A stretch of 64,000 nucleotides of DNA, from NCBI RefSeq assembly GCF_000426045.1, contig NZ_AUEP01000010.1, positions 1 to 64,000 on the forward strand, given 5' to 3'. Position 1 is the stretch's first letter. Each line of letters starts with the position of its first letter. The stretch is from Marmoricola sp. URHB0036 (lineage in GTDB: Bacteria; Actinomycetota; Actinomycetes; Propionibacteriales; Nocardioidaceae). A model generated the notes under the pieces. The model was not told the origin of the DNA, ran no database searches, and was given only the letters and a program-made list of their open reading frames with translations. Position numbers and translations under genes: made by a program. Below, piece after piece: positions 19,155-28,238 of this stretch.

Positions 19155-20594
19155 TCAGTCGGTGAACGCGTCCTTCGGTACGACGAAGAGACTGAGGGCC
19201 GCGACCAGGGCAGTGAGCGAGCAGACGGCCCAGACCGTGATGTAGCCGGACAACGGAGCGTGGCCGGCCTTGGCGTCGGCGATGGACCCGGTGGAGGACA
19301 GGGCGATCGCGAAGATGCTCGACGCGATCGCGCCGCCGATCGTCTTGGTGGTGTTGGTCATGCCGGTCACGAAGCCGGTGCGGTCGGCCGGCGCCGCCGC
19401 TGCTGCAGCCGCTGGGAGCGCCGCCACCAGCGCGCCCGAACCGAGGCCGGCGATCGCCATGTTGGCCAGCGTCTGCGCGGTCGAGTCGTGCAGCGGGATG
19501 AACAGCCCGTAGCCGATCGCCACCAGCACGCACGCACCGAGCATCGCCCCGCGCGTGCCGACGAACCGGGCCACCACCGGTAGCAGCAGGGCGCCCGCCA
19601 CCAGAGCGATCACGTAGACGCCGATCAACGTGGACACGAAGCTGGCCGAGGCACCGAGGCCGAAGCCCGCCTCGTCTGGATCGGTGCGGGCGAAGGTGGA
19701 CAGCGGGATCTGCGCGCCCAGCACCGACATGCCGAACAGGAACGCCGTCAGCTGCACCGGCCACTGGGCGGGCGTCGCGAGCAGGCGTACGTCGATCAGC
19801 GGCTCCTCGGCCGCCAGCTGGGCGAGCGCGAACGGCCAGAACGCGACGAGGCCCAGCACGAGCACCACCCACGCGAGCGGCGCTCCCGGGCCCTGCAGGC
19901 GCACCAGGATCAGACCGCCCATCACCAGCCCGATCGCGACCGAGACCAGCCAGAACCCGCGCATGTCCAGGCGACCCGTCGCGACAGGCGGAGTCGGGGC
20001 GACGCCGAACCAGACGACCACGAAGCACAGGCTCACCGCGATCGCCGGGATCATCAGCAGCGCCGTCATCGAAGTGGACTCGACGAGGGCGCCGCTGGTG
20101 AGAGCGCCGGCGATCACGCCGAGCTCAAGAGCAGCGACCAGGAACGCGGCGGCCCGCCGGGTCAGGCGTGCCTGCTGGCCGGTGCCGGCCGTGCGGCGGT
20201 GGATGATCGAGACCTCGAGCGGCAGCCAGACGACGTAGAAGCCCTGGATCGCCCAGGCGACCAGGAAGGTCGCGAAGGTGGGCGCGAAGGCCACGCCCCA
20301 CGAGGCGAGGGCGGTGACGGCCGTCGACAGGAGCAGCACCTGTCGGTGCCCGATCAGGTCACCGAGCCTGGCCAGCATCGGCACCGCCAGGGCCGAGACC
20401 ACCAGTTGCGCCGCCTCGAACCAGTTGACGTCGGCGTCGTGGATGGAGAGGTGGTCGGCGATGTCGCTGAAGATCGGCGTGTAGTAGCCCTGCAGGATCC
20501 CGCTCGCGATCTCGACGCAGACCAGGAAGCCGATGATCGTGGCCAGCCCGGGGACGAGGTTGCGTTCGTGGGCGGCGGCGTCCGTGGTGCTCAT
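19155..20594 (-). CDS. MFS transporter, 14-helix drug-efflux (DHA2-like) type
   Basis: The 479-residue protein has about 14 hydrophobic segments and an MFS loop 2-3 signature (LARLGDLIGHRQVLLLSTAV). ATG 20594 overlaps the stop of the M20 peptidase gene (ATGA); the longer open frame upstream is a shadow of that gene. The length and late helices resemble DHA2 exporters. It is translationally coupled to the peptidase, so it may move the peptidase's substrate or product (inference). Confidence 0.88.
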   Translation of the reverse strand: MSTTDAAAHERNLVPGLATIIGFLVCVEIASGILQGYYTPIFSDIADHLSIHDADVNWFEAAQLVVSALAVPMLARLGDLIGHRQVLLLSTAVTALASWGVAFAPTFATFLVAWAIQGFYVVWLPLEVSIIHRRTAGTGQQARLTRRAAAFLVAALELGVIAGALTSGALVESTSMTALLMIPAIAVSLCFVVVWFGVAPTPPVATGRLDMRGFWLVSVAIGLVMGGLILVRLQGPGAPLAWVVLVLGLVAFWPFALAQLAAEEPLIDVRLLATPAQWPVQLTAFLFGMSVLGAQIPLSTFARTDPDEAGFGLGASASFVSTLIGVYVIALVAGALLLPVVARFVGTRGAMLGACVLVAIGYGLFIPLHDSTAQTLANMAIAGLGSGALVAALPAAAAAAAPADRTGFVTGMTNTTKTIGGAIASSIFAIALSSTGSIADAKAGHAPLSGYITVWAVCSLTALVAALSLFVVPKDAFTD

Positions 20595-21919
20595 GCGGGC
20601 AACCTCTCGATCAGGCGGGTGTACCAGCGGACACCGTGAAGGAAGTCCTCGACGCCGATGTGCTCGTCGTGGCTGTGGATGCTCTCGCGCTGGGCCTTCG
20701 TCATGCGGAACGGCGTGAACCGGTAGACCCGTGGGCAGATGGCGGTGAAGTAGCGGGAGTCCGTGGCCGCCATCACCACGTACGGCGTCGGGACGGCGTC
20801 CGCGAAGAGCTCGGTGATCGTGGAGGTGATCAGCTCGAAGGCGGGGTCGTCCGTCGGGCTGACCGGGCTCGGCTCGTTGACGTCGACGAGGTCGAGCTGG
20901 ATCGAGTCGTCGGCGATGGCCTTGCGCACGTGCTCGGTCGCCGAGGCGACGGTGTCGCCGACCAGGATGCGCAGGTTGACGGCCGCGGTGGCACTCGACG
21001 CGATCACGTTGTGGGCCGGTGAACCGGAGAGCATGGTGACCGCCATCGTCGTACGCACCAGGGCGGCGGGTTCGGGGCCGGCCAGCACCAGGGCGCGCTT
21101 GACCAGGGGCTGCAACCGCCGGGCGTTGGCGAAGAGCGGGCGCAGCGCCAGTGGGGCGTGCGGCGCGATCCGGGTGAACAGCTCCAGCGTCGGCTCGGGC
21201 AGGGACGGGGCGAACGGCCGCTTCTCCAGTCGTACGACGGCCCGGGCGATGCGCGCGGTCGGTCCACCCCGCTCGGGCGTGGAGGAGTGACCCCCACGCC
21301 CCTCGGCGCGGAGCTCGATCGTGGTGGTGCCCTTCTCGGAGACACCGACGACCCCGAGCGGCGAGGTCACGCCGGGGAACGCCTCGTGCGCGACGGCTCC
21401 ACCCTCGTCGAGCACGAACCACGGGGCCACGCCGCGCGAGCGGAGCTCCTCGACCGCGGCGGCCGCGTCGGCTCCGGAGACCTCCTCGCGCGCGCCGAAG
21501 GACAGCCAGACGTCACGGGTCGGGACGAACCCCTGCTCGAGAAGCCGCTCGACGGCGGCACAGATGCCGACCAGCGAGCCCTTGTCGTCGAGCGTGCCGC
21601 GGCCCCAGATCGCGCCGTCGTGGATCTCGGCCCCGAACGGCGGGTGCTGCCCCGGCGCCGACTCCTCGATCGGGACGACGTCGATGTGAGCCATCAGCAC
21701 GACCGGGTCGGCCTCGCCGGACCCCTCCCACCGGAACAACAGCGAGTGGTCGCGGACCTGGTGCAGCGCCAGCCGTTCGTGCAGCAGGGGGAACGCCTCG
21801 GCCAGAACGCGTCGGAACTCCTCGAACGGAGCCGGGTCGATCAGACTCTCGTCGGTGTGGGAGACGGTGGGGATGCGGACGAGCGCTCGCAGCTTCTCGA
21901 CGACCTCGCTGTCCCCCAC
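20591..21919 (-). CDS. M20-family metallopeptidase (carboxypeptidase-type)
   Basis: The 442-residue protein carries the M20 dinuclear zinc motifs LMAHIDVVP, GRGTLDDKG, GAREEVSG (catalytic Glu-Glu) and a final HSHDEHIGVEDF, plus the GRGGHSSTPERG dimer-domain segment. The layout is closest to carboxypeptidase S / acetylornithine deacetylase relatives. GTG 21919 is chosen because the family start follows it and TACTTT lies 6 bases before it, a leaderless arrangement; the frame stays open upstream to 22060 but without family sequence. It heads an operon with the MFS gene. Confidence 0.88.
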   Translation of the reverse strand: MGDSEVVEKLRALVRIPTVSHTDESLIDPAPFEEFRRVLAEAFPLLHERLALHQVRDHSLLFRWEGSGEADPVVLMAHIDVVPIEESAPGQHPPFGAEIHDGAIWGRGTLDDKGSLVGICAAVERLLEQGFVPTRDVWLSFGAREEVSGADAAAAVEELRSRGVAPWFVLDEGGAVAHEAFPGVTSPLGVVGVSEKGTTTIELRAEGRGGHSSTPERGGPTARIARAVVRLEKRPFAPSLPEPTLELFTRIAPHAPLALRPLFANARRLQPLVKRALVLAGPEPAALVRTTMAVTMLSGSPAHNVIASSATAAVNLRILVGDTVASATEHVRKAIADDSIQLDLVDVNEPSPVSPTDDPAFELITSTITELFADAVPTPYVVMAATDSRYFTAICPRVYRFTPFRMTKAQRESIHSHDEHIGVEDFLHGVRWYTRLIERLPA

Positions 21920-21925
21920 GAGAGC

Positions 21926-21931
21926 AAAGTA
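21926..21931 (-). promoter_or_regulatory. -10 hexamer for a leaderless M20 peptidase mRNA
   Basis: TACTTT on the minus strand, 6 bases, then GTG 21919. No ribosome site is visible. Confidence 0.45.
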
Positions 21932-22036
21932 GTGGGTGGAGGTGGGGAGAGGGCCTCGAACCGCGTAGGACGAGGCCCTCTCGAGCGCTGGGGAGGAAAG
22001 CACGATAACCCTGCTCGTGCTGGAATGGTCCCTCGA

Positions 22037-22050
22037 TCTCGGATCCGAGA
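22037..22050. promoter_or_regulatory. 14-bp palindrome shared with the hutH upstream region
   Basis: TCTCGGATCCGAGA is a perfect palindrome in the gap between the nitroreductase stop and the M20 peptidase start, about 118 bases before the latter. The same 14 bases form the core of the palindrome at 11623-11640. The shared site suggests one regulator for both promoters. Confidence 0.55.
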
Positions 22051-22108
22051 CAGCCGCCACCAGGGTCGGCTGGCATCCGACGCCCGGATTGGATGGACTG
22101 GTCCCATG

Positions 22109-22723
22109 TCAGTCGGTCGCACGCCAGTTGCCGCGGTGCACGACCTCGTCGAGGTCCTTGCGTCGCCGCCGGGTGGGGGAGCCCTGGGCGCCCGGTGTCG
22201 TGGCGGGGTGGCCGAGCGTGATCGAGCCGACGGGGTCGAACGTCTCGGGGATGGCGAACTCGGCGCGCGCGGCCGGCACCTTCTCGGGCGGGATGCCGAA
22301 GAAGCAGGCGCCGAGTCCCTCGTCGACCGCTGTCTGCAGGATCAGCAACGAGGCCATCGCGGCGTCCATGTGCCAGAACGGCACCGGCCACCGAGCCTCG
22401 TCGCGGTCGGTCCAACCCTTGTCGGGTTCGGCATAGCGACCGAGGTAGGCCGCCTTGCTCGAGCAGGGCACTATCACGACTGGCGCGCGCATCATCCCGG
22501 CCAGCCACTCGTCGGGTTGGTCGAGGTCGTCGGCGGTGGCGGCCCAGTAGCGGCGTACCTCGTCGGGGGTGTCGAGGACCAGGAAGCCCCAGCCCTGGCT
22601 GAACCCGGCGCTCGGCGCGCGCACGGCGTTGTCGAGGGCACGGTCGACGACAGCTGGGTCGACGGGCTCGTCGGTGTAGTTGCGGACCATCTTGCGGCGG
22701 CGTACGACGTCGGCGAACTCCAT
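22109..22723 (-). CDS. Nitroreductase-family FMN oxidoreductase
   Basis: The protein shows MEFADVVRRRKMVRNYTDEPVD and NAVRAPSAGFSQGWGFLV, the FMN-binding start of the nitroreductase fold, and DEGLGACFFGIPPEKVP with LGHPATTPGAQGSP near the end. It probably reduces a small organic substrate with NAD(P)H. ATG 22723 (204 residues) matches the family start; two ATGs at 22732 and 22735 are possible, while the furthest in-frame ATG (22771) would overlap the divergent amidohydrolase gene. Confidence 0.85.
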   Translation of the reverse strand: MEFADVVRRRKMVRNYTDEPVDPAVVDRALDNAVRAPSAGFSQGWGFLVLDTPDEVRRYWAATADDLDQPDEWLAGMMRAPVVIVPCSSKAAYLGRYAEPDKGWTDRDEARWPVPFWHMDAAMASLLILQTAVDEGLGACFFGIPPEKVPAARAEFAIPETFDPVGSITLGHPATTPGAQGSPTRRRRKDLDEVVHRGNWRATD

Positions 22724-22748
22724 GCCGCCCATCATCGTCCGGACCGCG

Positions 22749-23957
22749 ATGCCTGACGACTTCGAGGCCATGTGGTCCGAGCTGGCGCCGCTCGGACGGT
22801 CGGCAGCCAGCGGGGGCTACTTCCGGCAACCATTCACCTCGGTGGAGTCCGAGCTGCGCTCGTGGTTCCGCGAGCAGTGCGCCGCCCGCGAGCTGCCCGT
22901 CGAGGCCGACGGCAACGGCAACCTGCTGGCCTGGTGGGGCGCAGGTTCTGATGCCGTGCTCGTGGGCTCGCACCTGGACTCGGTGCTCGACGGCGGGGCG
23001 TACGACGGCCCGCTCGGTGTGGTCTCGTCGCTCGCGGCGATCGACCTGCTCCGGTCACGCGGTGTGGCGCCGCGCCGACCGGTCGCGGTGGGCGCGTTCG
23101 CCGAGGAGGAGGGGTCTCGCTTCGGGCTGGCCTGCCTCGGCTCGCGGCTCGCCTCCGGGACGACGACGCCCGAGTCCGCCCGGGAGCTGCGGGACCGTGA
23201 CGGCGTACCCCTGCTGGACGCGATGGCAGCGGCCGGCGTGGAACCGTCGCTGGGACGAGCCGACTGGCTGGACCGCATCGGCTGCTTCCTCGAGCTGCAC
23301 GTCGAGCAGGGTCGCGACCTCGTCGACCGCGAGCGCGTGGTCGGACTGGCCACCGAGATCTGGCCGCACGGGCGCTACCGCTTCGACTTCACCGGCGACG
23401 CCAACCATGCCGGCACGACGCGGATGGAGGACCGCCACGACCCGATGCTCAGCTTTGCGATGACCGCTCTGGCCGCCGGCAAGCAGGCCCGCGTCTCCGG
23501 CCAGCGAGCGACCTTCGGCCGCGTCGACGTGGCGCCCAACGGCACCAACGCCATCCCCTCGCGCGTGACCGCGTGGCTGGACGCCCGGGGCGAGACCGAC
23601 GAGTCACTGGTGCGACTGGTCGCGGAGATCAAGCGCCAGGGCACCGAGCGGTCCGGCCGCGATGGCACCCGTCTCGAGGTCACCTCCGAGTCCGTCTCGG
23701 GCGCGGTCTCCTTCGACCCCGTCCTCACGGCCGGTGTGCGCTCCCGGCTCGCCGACCGCTGGGGCGACGTACCCGTGATCCCGACGATGGCAGGCCACGA
23801 CGCCGGCATCCTCGCCGCGGCCGGAGTACCGACCGCGATGATGTTCGTCCGCAACCCGACCGGTGTCTCGCACTCGCCCGAGGAGTTCGCGGAGATGGCC
23901 GACTGCCTGGCCGGCGTCGAGGCCCTCGCCGACGCGATCGAGGGGCTGGTCTCGTGA
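22749..23957 (+). CDS. M20-family amidohydrolase (allantoate amidohydrolase-like), probable hut gene
   Basis: The 402-residue protein has the M20 amidase motifs GSHLDSVLDGGAYDGPLGV, FAEEEGSRFG, LHVEQG, NHAGTTRMEDRHD and AGHDAG, as in allantoate amidohydrolase and N-carbamoyl amino acid hydrolases. Its stop overlaps the hutF start by GTGA and hutI follows by another GTGA, so it belongs to the histidine pathway operon. No hutG is visible in the window, so its likely task is hydrolysis of N-formylglutamate to glutamate and formate. That role is inferred from context; activity on allantoate is not excluded. ATG 22770 is a second possible start. Confidence 0.88.
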   Translation: MPDDFEAMWSELAPLGRSAASGGYFRQPFTSVESELRSWFREQCAARELPVEADGNGNLLAWWGAGSDAVLVGSHLDSVLDGGAYDGPLGVVSSLAAIDLLRSRGVAPRRPVAVGAFAEEEGSRFGLACLGSRLASGTTTPESARELRDRDGVPLLDAMAAAGVEPSLGRADWLDRIGCFLELHVEQGRDLVDRERVVGLATEIWPHGRYRFDFTGDANHAGTTRMEDRHDPMLSFAMTALAAGKQARVSGQRATFGRVDVAPNGTNAIPSRVTAWLDARGETDESLVRLVAEIKRQGTERSGRDGTRLEVTSESVSGAVSFDPVLTAGVRSRLADRWGDVPVIPTMAGHDAGILAAAGVPTAMMFVRNPTGVSHSPEEFAEMADCLAGVEALADAIEGLVS

Positions 23958-25225
23958 GGCTGCACCTCGAGCACGCCCTGCTCGACGACGGCGTCCACTC
24001 CGACGTACTCCTGGAGATCGAGCACGGGCGGATCAAATCGGTCGGGGCTGGCGGGCAATTCTGGAGCCGGGAGGGCGAAGTATCGGACGACCGGCGGCAG
24101 TTTCCCCGGGCGCCCGGGGAAACCGCCACCGAAACCGAAACCCTCCCCGGCCTCACCCTCCCCGGCCTCGCCAACTGCCACAGCCACGCGTTCCACCGGG
24201 CCCTCCGGGGGCACACCCAGACCGAGCGGGGGTCGTTCTGGACCTGGCGGGAGCAGATGTACGCCGTGGCGGCCGGCCTCACGCCGGACTCCTACTTCGA
24301 GCTGGCCCGGGACACCTACGCCGAGATGCGGGCGACGGGGATCACGGCCGTCGGGGAGTTCCACTACCTGCACCACCAGCCGGACGGGACGCCGTACGAC
24401 GACCCCAACGAGATGGGCAAGACGCTGCTGGCCGCCGCCGACGAGGCCGGCATCCGGATCCGGCTGCTCGACACCTGCTACCTCGCCTCCGGGTTCGGCC
24501 GTGCCCCCGAGGGAGTCCAGGTGCGCTACTCCGACGGGCACGCGGAGAAGTGGGCCGAGCGGGTGGCGGCCTTCGACGACCCGCGCGTCGGGATGGCCAT
24601 CCACTCCGTCCGTGCCGTGCCGCGGGCCCAGATCCCGATCGTGGTCGAGGCGGCGCAGGGCAAGCCGCTGCACGTGCACCTGTCCGAGCAGGTGGCGGAG
24701 AACGAGGCCTGTCAGTACGCCACCGGCATGACCCCGACCGAGCTGCTGGCCGAGGCCGGCGCCCTCGGCCCGCTGACCACCACCGTGCACGCCACCCACC
24801 TCACCGAGGGGGACATCCGGCTGCTCGGGCGGAGCCGTACCAACGTCTGCTTCTGCCCGACCACCGAGCGTGACCTCGCCGACGGCATCGGTCCTGCGCG
24901 CCGGTTGCGCAACTCCGGCGCCACCCTCACGCTGGGCTCCGACAGCCATGCCGTGATCGACCTGTTCGAGGAGATGCGCGCGGTGGAGATGCACGAACGG
25001 CTCGCGACCCACAAGCGCGGTCACTGGTCCGCTCGCGAGCTGCTCGCAGCTGCGACGTACGACGGACACCGCTCGCTCGGCTTCGACGACGCCGGTCGGA
25101 TCGCGGAGGGACAACGCGCCGACCTGGTCACCGTCGATCTCGACACCGTCCGCACGCGCGGGACCGGCGCCAGCCCGGAGACCCTCGTGTTCGCCGCCAC
25201 CGGCGCCGACGTGGTGCAGCCGTGA
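23954..25225 (+). CDS. hutF: Formimidoylglutamate deiminase
   Basis: The enzyme turns N-formimidoyl-L-glutamate into N-formyl-L-glutamate and ammonia. The 423-residue amidohydrolase-superfamily protein has [16 protein letters not shown] (metal HxH), HVHLSEQ, TVHATHL and [17 protein letters not shown] (metal Asp). The [10 protein letters not shown] block is typical of HutF. GTG 23954 overlaps the upstream stop. An insert between residues about 37 and 62 (QFWSREG through ATETET) precedes the [11 protein letters not shown] block and contains a 24-bp perfect palindrome at the DNA level. Confidence 0.94.
   Translation: MRLHLEHALLDDGVHSDVLLEIEHGRIKSVGAGGQFWSREGEVSDDRRQFPRAPGETATETETLPGLTLPGLANCHSHAFHRALRGHTQTERGSFWTWREQMYAVAAGLTPDSYFELARDTYAEMRATGITAVGEFHYLHHQPDGTPYDDPNEMGKTLLAAADEAGIRIRLLDTCYLASGFGRAPEGVQVRYSDGHAEKWAERVAAFDDPRVGMAIHSVRAVPRAQIPIVVEAAQGKPLHVHLSEQVAENEACQYATGMTPTELLAEAGALGPLTTTVHATHLTEGDIRLLGRSRTNVCFCPTTERDLADGIGPARRLRNSGATLTLGSDSHAVIDLFEEMRAVEMHERLATHKRGHWSARELLAAATYDGHRSLGFDDAGRIAEGQRADLVTVDLDTVRTRGTGASPETLVFAATGADVVQP
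24100..24123. repeat. 24-bp perfect palindrome inside hutF
   Basis: Each half is GTTTCCCCGGGC or its complement, and a GGCG / CGCC pair further out can extend the hairpin. It sits in the part of HutF that looks like an insert relative to the family. Confidence 0.75.
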
Positions 25226-26373
25226 CCAGCCTGCTGCTGACCGGCATCGCCGAGCTGGTCACCAACGACCCCGCCCACGACGGCACTCCCAGCGGGATCC
25301 TCGAGGACGCCGCCGTCGTCGTCGACGGCCACGGGATCGCCTGGGTCGGCCGGCGGGTCGACGCCCCTGCCGCGGACGCTGCCCGCGACCTCGGCGGCCG
25401 GGCCGTCATCCCCGGCTTCGTCGACTCCCACTCCCACCTCGTCTTCGCCGGCGACCGGGCGCCCGAGTTCGCCGCCCGGATGGCGGGGGAGAGCTACGCC
25501 GCCGGTGGGATCCGTACGACGGTCGCGGCAACCCGGGCCGCCACCGACGAGCAGCTCGCTGCCAACGTGGCCCGGCTCGTCGCCGAGATGCGCCGGCAGG
25601 GCACCACGACCGTCGAGATCAAGAGCGGCTACGGCCTGAGCACCCTCGACGAGGCACGCAGCCTGGCGATCGCACAGCAGTACACCGACGAGACCACCTT
25701 CCTGGGCGCCCACGTCGTCGCGCCGGAGTACGCCGAGGACCCGGCCGGCTACGTCGAGCTCGTCACGGGACCGATGCTCGAGGCGGCCGCGCCGTACGCG
25801 AAGTGGATCGACGTGTTCTGCGAGACCGGCGCCTTCGACGCCGACCAGGCCCGGACGATCCTGGCCGCCGGACACGCGCAGGGCCTCGCCGGACGGCTGC
25901 ACGCCAACCAGCTCGGTCCGGGTCCCGGCGTGCGCCTCGCCTGCGAGCTCGGCCTGGCCGCGGTCGACCACTGCACCTTCCTCGACGACGCCGACGTCAG
26001 CGCCCTGGTCGACTCCGGCACGGTGGCGACGCTGCTGCCCGGCGTCGAGTTCAGCACGCGGTCGCCGTACCCCGATGCCCGCGGACTCCTCGATGCCGGC
26101 GTGACCGTGGCGCTGGCCAGCGACTGCAACCCGGGGTCCTGCTACACCTCGTCGATGCCGCTGTGCGTCGCCCTGGCCGTCCGCGAGATGCGGATGACTC
26201 CCGCCGAGGCCGTCTGGTCGGCCACCGCAGGTGGTGCCCGGGCACTGGCTCGTGACGACGTCGGCATCCTCGCCCCCGGCAAGCGGGCCCACCTCACCGT
26301 GCTCGAGGCGCCGTCGTACGTCCACCTCGCCTACCGCCCCGGCGTCCCCCTGGTGGCCGAGGTGCTGGGCTGA
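25222..26373 (+). CDS. hutI: Imidazolonepropionase
   Basis: The enzyme opens the imidazolone ring to give N-formimidoyl-L-glutamate. The 383-residue length is usual. Motifs seen are [16 protein letters not shown] (metal HxH and substrate Arg), [36 protein letters not shown] and [16 protein letters not shown] (metal Asp). The GTG start overlaps the hutF stop, making hutF-hutI coupled. This protein acts before HutF in the pathway although its gene comes last. Confidence 0.96.
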   Translation: MTSLLLTGIAELVTNDPAHDGTPSGILEDAAVVVDGHGIAWVGRRVDAPAADAARDLGGRAVIPGFVDSHSHLVFAGDRAPEFAARMAGESYAAGGIRTTVAATRAATDEQLAANVARLVAEMRRQGTTTVEIKSGYGLSTLDEARSLAIAQQYTDETTFLGAHVVAPEYAEDPAGYVELVTGPMLEAAAPYAKWIDVFCETGAFDADQARTILAAGHAQGLAGRLHANQLGPGPGVRLACELGLAAVDHCTFLDDADVSALVDSGTVATLLPGVEFSTRSPYPDARGLLDAGVTVALASDCNPGSCYTSSMPLCVALAVREMRMTPAEAVWSATAGGARALARDDVGILAPGKRAHLTVLEAPSYVHLAYRPGVPLVAEVLG

Positions 26374-26386
26374 CCCCGACTGTCCG

Positions 26387-26434
26387 TTGCGTCATACGCA
26401 TGGTGGCCTCGAGGCCTCGATTCGTATGACGCAA
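26387..26434. terminator. Nested inverted repeat after hutI
   Basis: 12-bp perfect arms TTGCGTCATACG / CGTATGACGCAA enclose a 24-base loop that holds a second perfect palindrome GGCCTCGAGGCC (26405-26416). It lies just after the hutI stop. There is no U-tract. It may end transcription or be a mobile palindromic element; no other function is visible in 26374-26539. Confidence 0.5.
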
Positions 26435-26539
26435 GGAGCGGTCGACGGGTCCAACGATGAGTTCGGGCGCGTCGACGGGTCTGACTCCTCGAACAGCTTC
26501 CCGCGGAGCTACCTGGCTCCGCGTCAGAGAGGAAACCCG

Positions 26540-27409
26540 ATGAGCGAGCTCACCCTCACCACCCACACCGTCGGCAGCGGTACGGCGACGGTCACCTACG
26601 ACGTCCGCGGCGATCTCGCCGAGGCCACCGCCGACCGGCCGGTCCTGATGCTCGTCGGCTCCCCGATGGACGCCAGCGGATTCGGCACCCTGGCCAGCCA
26701 CTTCACCGACCGCCCCGTGGTCACCTACGACCCGCGCGGTGCCGGCCGCAACCCCACGGACGCGACGCCGATCTCGGCCGAGGAGCACGCCGACGACCTC
26801 CACCGCGTGATCCAGGACCTGGCCGTCGGGCCCGTCGACCTGTTCGCCAGCAGCGGCGGTGCCGTCAACGCCCTGGCCCTGGTCACGGCCCACCCCGAGG
26901 ACCTTCGCCGGGTGGTGGCGCACGAGCCCCCGCTCGCCGCACTGCTGGCCGATCGCGACGCGGTCCTGGCCGTCACCCGCGACATGCTCGCCACCTACCA
27001 GAGCCAGGGCGCCGGTCCGGCGATGGCCAAGTTCATCCCGTTCGTCATGTACGACGGACCGGTACCCGAGACCTACCTCGACCAGCCGCCGGCCGACCCG
27101 GCCATGTTCGGGATGTCGAGCGAGGACGACGGCACCCGCACCGACCCGCTCATGCGCAACATCGCGGGCTGTGTCGGCTACCAGCCGGACCTCGAGGCGC
27201 TGGCCGCGTTCGGAGACCGGCTCGTGCTGGCCGTCGGCGTGGAGTCCGGGCAGCAGATGGCCGCGCGAGGCGGACGGTCGGTCGCGGAGGCGCTGGGTCG
27301 CCCGGCAACCGATTTCCCCAGCCACCACGGCGGATTCCTCGGTGGCGAGCACGGCCAGAACGGCGACCCCGTCGGCTTCGCCGCCGCGCTACGGACCGTG
27401 CTGGACTAA
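26540..27409 (+). CDS. Alpha/beta-fold hydrolase
   Basis: The 289-residue protein shows the fold's oxyanion region (LMLVGSPMDASGF), VVTYDPRGAGRN, the nucleophile elbow LFASSGGAVNAL, where the usual GxSxG reads ASSGG, and a late His region (FPSHHGGFLGGEHGQ). Such proteins may be esterases or non-haem peroxidases; the substrate cannot be told. ATG 26540 is preferred because AGAGAGG lies 7 bases upstream and the family begins here; the open frame continues upstream as a shadow of hutI. Confidence 0.83.
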   Translation: MSELTLTTHTVGSGTATVTYDVRGDLAEATADRPVLMLVGSPMDASGFGTLASHFTDRPVVTYDPRGAGRNPTDATPISAEEHADDLHRVIQDLAVGPVDLFASSGGAVNALALVTAHPEDLRRVVAHEPPLAALLADRDAVLAVTRDMLATYQSQGAGPAMAKFIPFVMYDGPVPETYLDQPPADPAMFGMSSEDDGTRTDPLMRNIAGCVGYQPDLEALAAFGDRLVLAVGVESGQQMAARGGRSVAEALGRPATDFPSHHGGFLGGEHGQNGDPVGFAAALRTVLD

Positions 27410-27416
27410 GACGCGC

Positions 27417-27514
27417 AAGTCCAAGGAGGAGCGCGCTGCGCCCACTCATCACGCACGCTGGACTGCGTTGTCGTCAGTTGCCGTGGCTCCGCCACGGCTC
27501 ACCTCCTTGGACTT
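27417..27514. terminator. Long inverted repeat between convergent genes
   Basis: 13-bp perfect arms AAGTCCAAGGAGG / CCTCCTTGGACTT flank a 72-base loop that contains an inner hairpin GCCGTGG...CCACGGC (27479-27499). It sits between the alpha/beta hydrolase stop and the puuD-like stop, so a bidirectional terminator is the simplest reading. No U-tract is present. Confidence 0.55.
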
Positions 27515-27525
27515 ACCGGTCTGGC

Positions 27526-28224
27526 TCAGCCCGACGCTGCCCTGACCAGTGCGTCGAACAGGCGCTGGTCACGGCCGATCTCCGGGTGCCATTGGACCGC
27601 GACGCAGAACCGCTCTCCGGGTGTCTCCATCGCCTCGAGCGTGCCGTCCTCGGCGTGGGCCACGGCGTCGAAGCCCGGGTGCGAGCGCACCGACTGGTGG
27701 TGGTGGCAGTGCACGGTCGTCCCCGGACCCAGGATCGAGCGCAGCACGGACGACTCCGCGGTCGACACCTCGACCTCGCCGAACACGTCACCGCCGGGAC
27801 TGTGCTCCTCGTGCCCGACCACGTCGGGCGTGTGCTGGTCGAGCGTGCCTCCGGCCGCGACCGCCATCACCTGCATCCCCCGGCACACCCCGAGCGTCGG
27901 CAGGTTGGCGGCCGCGGCCGACGTCAGGAGGGCGAGCTCCCACGCATCGCGGTCGGGGCGCCACGAGGCCGTCCGCGGATGCGGCTCCTCGCCGTACTGC
28001 TGCGGGTCGACGTCCGCGCCGCCGCTGACCACCAGCCCGTCGATGCGGGCGACCACCGAGGCAGCGGCATCGGGGTCGTCAGTGGCCGGCGGCAGCAGCA
28101 CGGGTACGCCGCCGGCGCGCACGATCGCATCGGCGTACATCACCGGCAGCAGGTCGGCGGGCTGGTCCCACACTCCCCACTTCGCCTGCTCCCGGTACGT
28201 CGTGAGCCCGATCAGCGGTCGCAT
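27526..28224 (-). CDS. Gamma-glutamyl amide hydrolase, PuuD-like (class I glutamine amidotransferase fold)
   Basis: The 232-residue protein belongs to peptidase family C26: LVVSGGADVDPQQYGEEPHP, nucleophile in LGVCRGMQVM, VHCHHHQSV, and the catalytic His-Glu in VAVQWHPEI. PuuD releases glutamate from a gamma-glutamyl product. Here it ends the chain of gamma-glutamylation genes (ligase 30440-31801, aldehyde dehydrogenase 29084-30436, SDR 28239-29018), all on the minus strand with short gaps. ATG 28224 begins with MRPLIGLTTYRE, the usual family start. Confidence 0.9.
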   Translation of the reverse strand: MRPLIGLTTYREQAKWGVWDQPADLLPVMYADAIVRAGGVPVLLPPATDDPDAAASVVARIDGLVVSGGADVDPQQYGEEPHPRTASWRPDRDAWELALLTSAAAANLPTLGVCRGMQVMAVAAGGTLDQHTPDVVGHEEHSPGGDVFGEVEVSTAESSVLRSILGPGTTVHCHHHQSVRSHPGFDAVAHAEDGTLEAMETPGERFCVAVQWHPEIGRDQRLFDALVRAASG

Positions 28225-28238
28225 CTCGCGGTCACATC

